From contig DDRC01000085.1 of NCBI GenBank assembly GCA_002342985.1, forward strand, positions 1-5,167: a DNA stretch of 5,167 nucleotides, written 5' to 3'. Shown piece by piece: positions 1 through 5,167 of the stretch. The number at the start of each line of letters is the position of its first letter. Within the stretch, counting starts at the first letter, position 1. The notes below the pieces were generated by a model. It saw only the letters and a list, made by a program, of their open reading frames with translations. It was not told the DNA's origin and did not search any database. Made by a program: the position numbers and the translations under genes. Origin of the DNA: Flavobacteriales bacterium UBA2426. Lineage in GTDB: Bacteria; Bacteroidota; Bacteroidia; Flavobacteriales_F; PHOS-HE28.

Positions 1-60
1 GAGCATCTCGCGGATGCGCTCATCATCCTCCACGATGCGCAGGGTCAATGGCTGGTTCAT
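1..60 (-). CDS. Response regulator (RR3), 3'-truncated by the window; N-terminus of receiver domain only
   Basis: Only the first 20 codons are inside the window, and the gene runs off the left edge. The translation MNQPLTLRIVEDDERIREML is the first beta strand and acidic pocket of a receiver domain: hydrophobic strand LTLRIV, then the Mg2+-binding cluster E11-D12-D13. It aligns without gaps to residues 7-22 of the upstream regulator RR2, with 10 of 16 identical (IVEDDE, then I, RE and L). It follows the HK2 stop by 70 bases, so it is probably the regulator paired with HK2. The start at base 60 is chosen because it puts EDD 10 residues in, close to the 12 in RR2. An in-frame ATG at base 126 would add 22 Arg/Pro-rich residues and lie only 4 bases past the HK2 stop; it is possible but less likely. 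A LuxR-type output domain is expected by analogy with RR2 but cannot be seen. Confidence 0.85.
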   Translation of the reverse strand, partial: MNQPLTLRIVEDDERIREML

Positions 61-130
61 GCAGGGCTCGCCGCGGCCGTTTGGCGCGGGCGATGATGCG
101 AAGGTGCGGGCCCTCGGCACGCGCATCAAG
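61..130 (-). other. Spacer between HK2 and RR3, possibly a short RR3 N-terminal extension
   Basis: These 70 bases separate the HK2 stop from the preferred RR3 start. They contain no in-frame stop relative to RR3, and an ATG at 126-124 could open the frame there. The encoded 22 residues are Arg/Pro/Ala-rich with no receiver features. There is no convincing Shine-Dalgarno sequence before either ATG, and no clean hairpin followed by a T-run that would act as a terminator, so the operon probably continues through into RR3. Confidence 0.55.
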
Positions 131-1963
131 CTAACTTTCGTTCAGCCCTGCGCGCAGCAGCACCCGGGTGCCGCGTTCCTCGCCGGTGATGCGCAGGTCG
201 GCGCCGATCTCCTCCGCGCGCTTCCGCATGTTCTGCAGGCCGTGGCCGCGCGGCTTGCGGTCCGACCGCTCCAGGCCCTTGCCGTCGTCGGCGATCTCCA
301 CGTGGAAGGCCCCCTCCCAGCGCAGGGTGAGGCGCACGTGGCGCGCATCGGCATGCTTCACCACGTTGTGCAGGGCCTCCTTCACGATGAGGAAGAGGTT
401 GCGGCGCTGCTGCGCGGTGAGCTGCAGGTCGGGGAGCGCGGCATCGGCGCGCAGCTCCAGGGCTATCCGGTAGGCATCCAGGTACCCGCGCGCATAGGAG
501 CCGATGTAGGCCACAAGGTCATCCAGGCTCCCTTGGTCGTCCTGCAGCGACCAGATGATGTGGCGCATGCTGGCGATGAGCTCCTCGGCAGTGCCGGCCT
601 GCTCGCGCAGCAAGGCGCCGGCATCGCCGGCAAGGCCCCGCTGCAGGGCCATCTCGCTCCGCAGCTTCAGGGCGCTGAGGCCCACGCCGAGGTCGTCGTG
701 CAGGTCGCGGCTCACCTGCTCGCGCACGCGCAGCTCGGCGATGGTGCGCTCCTGCTCGGCGCGCTGGGCGTGCAGCTCGGCGAGGTGCCGCTGGTGGCGC
801 TGGCGGGCGCTCACCACCAGGTAGATGCCCGTGAGCGCGGCGAAGGCGAGCACGCCCGCCACGATCAGCAGCAGGCGCGTGCGCCGCTCGCCCTCAAGTC
901 GCGCCTCCATGCGCTCACGCTCCATGCGCTCCACTTCCAGCGCGTTGTCCGCGCGGATCAGCTCGGCCTGCGTGGCCAGCGCCGAACGGATGTTGTTGGC
1001 GGTGATGGTGCTGTCGATGCGGTGCCAGGCGGCCATGTGGCCGAGCGCGCCCTCGGGGTCGCCGATGGTGCGGCTGGCCTGCGCGGCCATGCGGGCGAAG
1101 TTGCGCTGGGTGACCAGGCCGACCCCCGCGCGATGGGCCTCCAGGTAGTCGCCCGCGAGCCGGAGCGCTTCGCGTGCCCGAGCGGCTCGGCCGGCCTCGG
1201 CAAGGGCCAGCGCGCGGCCCACCAGGGCATCCACGCCGATGTCGTGGTCGCGCGCTGCATCGGCCGTGGCCCAGGCATGATCATACCGCATCAGCGCGGA
1301 ATCGGCATGGCCGGCCTTGAGCGCGATGTTGCCGAGGGTCCAATGGGCCACGGCGATGGCGCGCGCCGCTTCCACCTGCTCGGCCAGCCGCAGCGAGAGC
1401 CGCGCATGGTGGCGGGCGCTGTCGAGCATGCCCAGCGCGCTGAGGTAGCTGCCCAGGTTGCCGTGGATATGATGCAGCTCCGTGACCGGGTAGCGCGCGG
1501 CAGGATGGTGCGGGAACCAGTGCAGGGCGGATCGCAGGTAGGGCAGGGCCTCCCGGCTGTCCTGGATATTCTCATGCAGCAGGCCCTTCAGGTTGAGCGC
1601 GTTCGCGATGAGCGTGCTGTCGCCGAGCCGCTGCGCCAGCCGTTCCGCTTCCTCCAGGTCGCGCATGGCCTTGTTGAAGAGGCCTTCGTAGTAGAGCACC
1701 TCGGCGCGGTAGGCGAGCAGGTAGTGCCGCTCTTCATGGTCCTTCTCGGGGTCGGTCATCGCCAAGGCCGCGTTCAGCAGCATGGTGGCCGAATCGCCAT
1801 GGAAGGCGTCCATCTGGGCGATGATGCGCGCCATCTGGCGGTCCAGATCGGCATTGGCGAAGGGCGGCAGCCGGCGCATGCCGAGCACGGCGGGCTGGGC
1901 GAGCGTGCCTTCAGCGGCCAGGCAGGCCAGCGCCAGGACCAGGCCGAGCGCGCGGCGGCTCAT
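131..1963 (-). CDS. Sensor histidine kinase (HK2): signal peptide, six TPRs, one TM helix, HisKA_3 and HATPase_c
   Basis: This 610-residue protein should be an inner-membrane sensor kinase that autophosphorylates on His and signals to a NarL-type regulator. Residues 1-22 resemble a Sec signal peptide (MSRR, hydrophobic core, TLA before Q23), which supports the ATG at 1963; Met29 would remove it. About six TPR-like helical pairs follow, at roughly 79-112, 117-150, 161-195, 201-235, 241-275 and 283-316. A charged helix at 320-362 precedes the transmembrane segment at 364-384, so the TPR domain is probably periplasmic. A short coiled coil (about 387-418) leads to the H-box LHDDLG with phosphoacceptor His422. 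The ATP-binding domain has the N-box KEALHN (Asn533), G1 box DDGKG (559-563) and a GHGLQNM G2 box. This is a complete HisKA_3 kinase with no receiver attached. Position +5 from His is Val, not the usual Gln. The start overlaps the RR2 stop (ATGA). The ligand or partner protein is unknown. I am sure of the kinase class but not of the signal. Confidence 0.95.
   Translation of the reverse strand: MSRRALGLVLALACLAAEGTLAQPAVLGMRRLPPFANADLDRQMARIIAQMDAFHGDSATMLLNAALAMTDPEKDHEERHYLLAYRAEVLYYEGLFNKAMRDLEEAERLAQRLGDSTLIANALNLKGLLHENIQDSREALPYLRSALHWFPHHPAARYPVTELHHIHGNLGSYLSALGMLDSARHHARLSLRLAEQVEAARAIAVAHWTLGNIALKAGHADSALMRYDHAWATADAARDHDIGVDALVGRALALAEAGRAARAREALRLAGDYLEAHRAGVGLVTQRNFARMAAQASRTIGDPEGALGHMAAWHRIDSTITANNIRSALATQAELIRADNALEVERMERERMEARLEGERRTRLLLIVAGVLAFAALTGIYLVVSARQRHQRHLAELHAQRAEQERTIAELRVREQVSRDLHDDLGVGLSALKLRSEMALQRGLAGDAGALLREQAGTAEELIASMRHIIWSLQDDQGSLDDLVAYIGSYARGYLDAYRIALELRADAALPDLQLTAQQRRNLFLIVKEALHNVVKHADARHVRLTLRWEGAFHVEIADDGKGLERSDRKPRGHGLQNMRKRAEEIGADLRITGEERGTRVLLRAGLNES
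352..708 (-). repeat. Kinase-core paralogous repeat, copy in HK2 (H-box to N-box)
   Basis: This stretch of HK2 matches 2866-3222 in HK1 at a constant offset of 2514 bases with no gaps. Conservation at DNA level is strongest at the ends: bases 644-708 match in about 60 of 65 positions (H-box and following helix), and bases 352-423 in about 60 of 72 (N-box). Between them the match is weaker. It is a diverged gene duplication rather than a mobile repeat. Counts were made by eye. Confidence 0.8.
1960..1963 (-). other. ATGA stop/start overlap between RR2 and HK2
   Basis: The RR2 stop TGA (1962-1960) shares bases with the HK2 start ATG (1963-1961). No Shine-Dalgarno-like sequence precedes the ATG (ACTTCGGACG). 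Such overlaps usually mean translational coupling by terminating and reinitiating ribosomes, so HK2 output is likely tied to RR2 translation. The overlap is seen directly; the coupling is inferred. Confidence 0.9.
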
Positions 1964-2598
1964 CGTCCGAAGTAGCGGTTCACCGCCTCGGTGCGGTTCT
2001 GCACGTGCAGCTTGCCATAGATGCGGTGGATGTGCTGCTTCACGGTGCCGGTGGTGATGCCCATGCGCTCGCCGATCTCTTTATAGAGCAGCCCCTGTGC
2101 CAGGAGTTCCAGCACCGCGCGCTCCCGCTCGCTGAGGTCCGCCTCGGTTCCTGCGCCGCTGGGCGACGGCCGGAACTGCTGCACCACGCGCCGCGCCACA
2201 TGGGCGCTCATGGGCGCTCCGCCGGCGTGCAGTTCGCGGACGGCGGTGATGATCTCATCGGGCGTGCTGTGCTTCAGGATGTACCCGTTGGCGCCTGCCT
2301 TGAGCGCCTCCAGCACGCGCTGGTCATCGTCGTGCACGGTGTACATGAGGAATTGCGTGCCTGTGCAGCGCACGCTCAGCTGCCGCACGCAGTCGATGCC
2401 GCTCTGGCCGGGAAGGTTGATGTCCATGAGCACCACATCGGGGCAGTTGGCCTTCAAGCGGAGCAAGGCGTCCTCTGCGGTGCTGTGTATCGTGAAGGGC
2501 TCCATGCCCTCCTCGAGTTCGAAAAGGGTCCGCAGCGTCTCGCGGATGATCTCATCGTCCTCGACGATGCTCACTTGAATGGTATGTTCCTCGGGCAT
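1960..2598 (-). CDS. Two-component response regulator (RR2), receiver plus LuxR-type HTH (NarL/FixJ family)
   Basis: This 212-residue cytoplasmic transcription factor is complete. The receiver domain (about 7-125) has the acidic pocket E13-D14-D15, phosphoacceptor Asp59 in VVLMDINLPGQSG, the switch residue Thr87 in MYTVHDDD, and Lys109 in GANGYILKHS. The GGAPMS stretch (126-131) and the following helix (about 132-142) are typical of Bacteroidota NarL-type regulators. After a Ser/Pro/Gly-rich linker (143-153), the LuxR_C/GerE helix-turn-helix spans about 154-210: LSERERAVLELLAQG, KEIGERMGI, and a recognition helix around TTGTVKQHIHRIYGKL. Length is normal for the family. The ATG at 2598 is preferred because it opens just before the first receiver strand; longer in-frame starts, as far up as 2826, would run deep into HK1. 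The gene lies 22 bases after the HK1 stop, so HK1 is the likely partner, but it also overlaps HK2. Phosphorylation presumably promotes dimerisation and DNA binding; target promoters are not visible. Confidence 0.96.
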   Translation of the reverse strand: MPEEHTIQVSIVEDDEIIRETLRTLFELEEGMEPFTIHSTAEDALLRLKANCPDVVLMDINLPGQSGIDCVRQLSVRCTGTQFLMYTVHDDDQRVLEALKAGANGYILKHSTPDEIITAVRELHAGGAPMSAHVARRVVQQFRPSPSGAGTEADLSERERAVLELLAQGLLYKEIGERMGITTGTVKQHIHRIYGKLHVQNRTEAVNRYFGR

Positions 2599-2620
2599 CG
2601 GGGCAAAGCTGCGCCGCTGT

Positions 2621-5167
2621 TCAGGCCGTGGCAATAGAACGAAGGTTAGTGCCCGCGCGCAGCGGCAGGCGGAGGTGGATGGCCGTGCCCCGCTCGGCGC
2701 GCAGTTCCATGGAGCCGCCGAGGGCGGTGATGCGCCGGCGCATATTGCGCATGCCGTTGCCCGTGCCGTGCTCGGTGGCGGCGGGCAGCCCCAGCCCATC
2801 GTCGGCCAGGGTAAGGAGCAGGCCATCGGACCAGCGCACCGTGATGGTGAAGCGCCCGGCCCGGGCGTGCTTCACGGTGTTGTGCAGGGCTTCCTTCATG
2901 ATCAGGAAGAGGCTGCGCCGCTGCTCGGTGGTGAGCTCGGCCTGCGGGAGGTCCGGTGCGATGTCGATGGTGAGCGCCAGCCCGTGATGGTCGCAATAGG
3001 TGCGGGCGTAACTGGTGGCGTACACGAGCAGGTCCTCCAGGCTGGCCTGCTCGCGATCGAGCGCCCAGATCATCTGGCGCATGCTGCCGATGAGTTCTCC
3101 CGCTGTTGCGGCCAGGGAGGCGAGCTGCTCGCGCTTGACGGGGTCCTGCTCCACCCGCAGGGCCATCTCGCTGCGCAGCTTCAGGCCGCTGAGGCCGGCG
3201 CCGAGGTCGTCGTGCATGTCGCTCGCGATGCGTTCCCGCTCGCGCAGCACGGCCTGCTCGCGCTCGAAGCGCTGGCGCTGTTCGCGCAGCCTGCGCCGCG
3301 TGTAGGCGCGCAGGCCGAGAAAGGCAGCCAAGGCCGCAACGGCAGCCGCTCCGAGCCTGAACCACCAGGTGGCCCACAGGGGCGGCAGCACCTGCAGGCG
3401 GATGCCCAAGGGGCGGGCCGACCACCGGTTGCCCCCGGTCCCCGCGCGGATCTCCCCCCGGTGCTCGCCGATCGGCAGCTGGTCCAGGTTGATCCGCGCA
3501 TCCTCCCCCAAGGTGCGCCAGGCGCTGTCCGTGGCGGGCAGCCGGTACGCCATGCGGATGCCCTGGCCGGCAGGGAAGGGCTGCGTGCCCAGCTCGATGG
3601 AGAGCGATCGCCGGTCGTAGGGCAGCTGCACGGTGCTGTCCGCCGGCCACGCGGCATGCTGGGCGCCCAGGAATCGGATGTCGGTGACCACCGGGGCCGG
3701 TGCGATGGCCTGCCCGGCCCAGTCCGGCGGGAGGTCGAGGATGTAGCGGCCGATGGCGCAGAGCAGCGACCCATCGTGGTCGGCGGCGATGGCCGACAGC
3801 CGCCCCTGCGAGGCGATGGAACGCGGCAGCTCGATGGTGCGCAGTTCGCCGGTGGACGGCGTCAGCCGCGAAAGGCCTTCATTCGTCCGGATCCAGAGGA
3901 GGCCCTCCCGGTCAAGGGCCAGCTGTTCGATGCGGTCCCCTGCAAGGCCGTCGCTGCGGGTGAGCCATCCGATTCCGTCCGATCCCGGGGGCAGCACGCC
4001 CAAGCCGCCCGTGAGCGTGCCGATGTAGAGGGTGCCATCGGGGTGCACCTCCAGGCTGCGCACCACGCCGTAGGCGGTGCCGGTGCTGTCGGGCTCGTGA
4101 AGGATGCGCTGCACGATGGCCTCACCGGCGATGCGCATGGCGCCGTATCCGTTGTTGAAGCCCAGCCAGACCTCCCGGCCCGCGCTGGCCGCAGCGAGCA
4201 GCTGGGCGGTGGGCAGCGGTTCGCCCCCGAATGCGGCCCTGCGCACGGCCGGTCCGTTGCCGGTGACCTCGAACAGCCCCTTGGTCCAGGTGCCCACCCA
4301 GGCCTTGCCGGGAGCGATGCGCTTGATGAAGGCGGTACGCGTGGCCATCATGGCCCCGGCCGAGTCGATGAGCCAGGGGAGCGACCGGTAGGCCGGGGAG
4401 GCACCATCCCAATGGAACACTCCGGCGGCGCTGCCCACCAGCCAGCCGTCGTTCCACGGCTCGGCGGCCACGGGCATGTTGCCCCAGCGCAGCGCTTCGG
4501 CATCGCGCGAGGCCTTCTCCAGGCTGGCGGTGCGCCAGCGGCCCTTGGCCCGGTCGAGCACGGCGAGCCCGTCGCGGTCCGTGCAGACGAGGAGCTCATC
4601 GGCGGCGGCCACCAAGGCGAGCGCTGACCGCGCCGCCTGCATCGGCACGGTCCACGCTTCGATCCCTGCATTGCGCGGGTCGAGCACGTTGAGCCCGTCG
4701 ATCGTGCCGATCCAGATGCGGCCCTGTCTGTCCTCCAGCCAGCTCTTGGCATTGGCCGAGGTGATGCTCCAAGGCTCATCGGGCGCATGCCTCACCGGCA
4801 TCCATCCGCCATCGCGCCGGCGGAGCTGCAGGTCGTGCGTCCAGCGGCTCGCCCAGAGACGCCCCGTGCGGTCGCGGGCCAGGAATTGGAGCGTGGCCTT
4901 GGGCAGTCCCTGGCCGATCGGCTCATCGAGGGTGATGCGCCCCGTGCGGTCCATGCCGTGCAGCCGGTAGTCCGCGGTGGAAAGCCAGATGAGGCCGCAG
5001 GCGGGGTCGGGGGTGGGCGTTGAGGCGCGCGGGTCCGCGAGGCAGGGGTAGGGGAAGCCGGCCGTGGGCCGCTCCACCAGCCGCTGGGCCGCGGCATCAT
5101 AGAACACGATGCCGTCTGCCGCCGTGATCCATAGGCCGTTGAGCACGGTGTCGCGCACCAGGTGGGT
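2621..5167 (-). CDS. Sensor histidine kinase (HK1), 5'-truncated by the window: beta-propeller, Y_Y_Y, TM, HisKA_3, HATPase_c
   Basis: The open frame reaches the window edge, giving 848 residues with no true start; the GTG at 5158 lies inside a propeller blade and is not credible as the start. Residues here count from the edge. About eleven Reg_prop-like blade motifs of the form W-x-x-T-x-x-G-L occur every 40-50 residues, beginning near 10, 59, 102, 150 (GRIWIGTIDGL), 191, 239, 289, 333, 380, 424 and 467. A Y_Y_Y domain follows at about 493-594 (PVVTDIRF, then RMAYRL, DQLPIGEH and a closing LPPLWATWWF). One transmembrane helix spans about 601-622. A charged coiled coil (624-650) leads to the H-box DMHDDLG with phosphoacceptor His652. 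The ATP-binding domain shows N-box KEALHN (Asn763), G1 DDGLG (789-793) and GNGMRNM. Known relatives put the propeller in the periplasm as a ligand-sensing module, often for glycans, but no ligand can be assigned. No receiver is fused, unlike hybrid one-protein systems. RR2 follows 22 bases downstream. Confidence 0.95.
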   Translation of the reverse strand, partial: THLVRDTVLNGLWITAADGIVFYDAAAQRLVERPTAGFPYPCLADPRASTPTPDPACGLIWLSTADYRLHGMDRTGRITLDEPIGQGLPKATLQFLARDRTGRLWASRWTHDLQLRRRDGGWMPVRHAPDEPWSITSANAKSWLEDRQGRIWIGTIDGLNVLDPRNAGIEAWTVPMQAARSALALVAAADELLVCTDRDGLAVLDRAKGRWRTASLEKASRDAEALRWGNMPVAAEPWNDGWLVGSAAGVFHWDGASPAYRSLPWLIDSAGAMMATRTAFIKRIAPGKAWVGTWTKGLFEVTGNGPAVRRAAFGGEPLPTAQLLAAASAGREVWLGFNNGYGAMRIAGEAIVQRILHEPDSTGTAYGVVRSLEVHPDGTLYIGTLTGGLGVLPPGSDGIGWLTRSDGLAGDRIEQLALDREGLLWIRTNEGLSRLTPSTGELRTIELPRSIASQGRLSAIAADHDGSLLCAIGRYILDLPPDWAGQAIAPAPVVTDIRFLGAQHAAWPADSTVQLPYDRRSLSIELGTQPFPAGQGIRMAYRLPATDSAWRTLGEDARINLDQLPIGEHRGEIRAGTGGNRWSARPLGIRLQVLPPLWATWWFRLGAAAVAALAAFLGLRAYTRRRLREQRQRFEREQAVLRERERIASDMHDDLGAGLSGLKLRSEMALRVEQDPVKREQLASLAATAGELIGSMRQMIWALDREQASLEDLLVYATSYARTYCDHHGLALTIDIAPDLPQAELTTEQRRSLFLIMKEALHNTVKHARAGRFTITVRWSDGLLLTLADDGLGLPAATEHGTGNGMRNMRRRITALGGSMELRAERGTAIHLRLPLRAGTNLRSIATA
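2866..3222 (-). repeat. Kinase-core paralogous repeat, copy in HK1 (H-box to N-box)
   Basis: This is the partner of 352-708, in the same orientation. It encodes the phosphoacceptor helix through the N-box of HK1. The near-identical DNA segments are 3158-3222 and 2866-2937. Because the separation is a multiple of three and ungapped, the two kinases have the same spacing between His, the N-box Asn and the G1 Asp pair. Confidence 0.8.

Noticed and set aside
61..130. Possible terminator or regulatory hairpin between HK2 and RR3
   Set aside because: The GC-rich run around 70-92 (GCCGCGGCCG and GGCGCGGGC) pairs only imperfectly and has no following T-run on the minus strand.
14..1975. A 653-codon plus-strand open frame covering the whole of HK2
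   Set aside because: Its translation is rich in Ala, Gly, Gln, Val and His with no recognisable domain, and it lies exactly antisense to a well-supported kinase. GC-rich codon use on the coding strand leaves few stops on the other strand.
2005..2637. A 210-codon plus-strand open frame antisense to RR2
   Set aside because: It shows no domain and overlaps a complete receiver/LuxR regulator with all catalytic residues present.
2599..2826. Longer N-terminus for RR2 starting inside HK1
   Set aside because: The extra 76 residues would come from HK1 coding sequence in another frame and are Arg/Pro/Cys/Ala-rich with no receiver character; the ATG at 2598 gives a normal regulator.
2579..4627. A 682-codon plus-strand open frame antisense to most of HK1
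   Set aside because: It is low in sequence information (Gly/Ala/Pro/Arg/Gln-rich), has no motif, and mirrors a gene with clear domains. It is also explained by base composition.
5156..5158. GTG as the start of HK1
   Set aside because: The frame stays open to the window edge, and the preceding residues (THL) continue a propeller blade, so this is an internal Val codon.

Overview
The window is a slice of one minus-strand signalling operon. It holds four genes in transcription order (right to left): a membrane sensor histidine kinase with an extracytoplasmic beta-propeller (HK1, 5167-2621, cut at its 5' end by the window), a NarL/LuxR-type response regulator (RR2, 2598-1960), a second membrane histidine kinase with an extracytoplasmic TPR domain (HK2, 1963-131), and the first 20 codons of a second response regulator (RR3, 60-1, cut by the window). 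Coding is dense: a 22-base gap, a 4-base ATGA overlap and a 70-base gap. I see no RNA genes, mobile elements, CRISPR arrays, terminators or recognisable promoter. The promoter presumably lies beyond base 5167.

The likely host is a GC-rich member of Bacteroidota. HK1 has the architecture common in that phylum: Reg_prop-type propeller blades, a Y_Y_Y domain, one transmembrane helix, then HisKA_3 and HATPase_c. The TPR-plus-HisKA_3 kinase and the receiver/LuxR regulator with its GGAPMS and KLHVQNRTEAVN stretches also fit. No start codon has a clear Shine-Dalgarno sequence, again as is usual there. Base composition is about two thirds G+C by eye, high for the phylum, and this produces very long spurious antisense reading frames. 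Lineage below phylum cannot be given.

Functionally this looks like two adjacent two-component systems. HK1 and HK2 would each sense something outside the cytoplasmic membrane, phosphorylate a conserved His (His652 counted from the window edge in HK1; His422 in HK2) and pass the phosphoryl group to a receiver Asp (Asp59 in RR2), switching on DNA binding by the LuxR helix-turn-helix. No target gene or ligand is visible.

The most notable observation is that the two HK-RR pairs appear to be a tandem duplication. The kinase cores align without gaps over about 146 residues at roughly half identity, with stretches still near identical as DNA, while the sensor halves are unrelated (propeller versus TPR). 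The phosphoacceptor helix is almost the same in both kinases, so cross-talk or convergence on shared regulators is plausible. Both kinases also lack the Gln of the DxxxQ phosphatase motif known from NarX and DesK. Nothing here amounts to an entirely new class of system.
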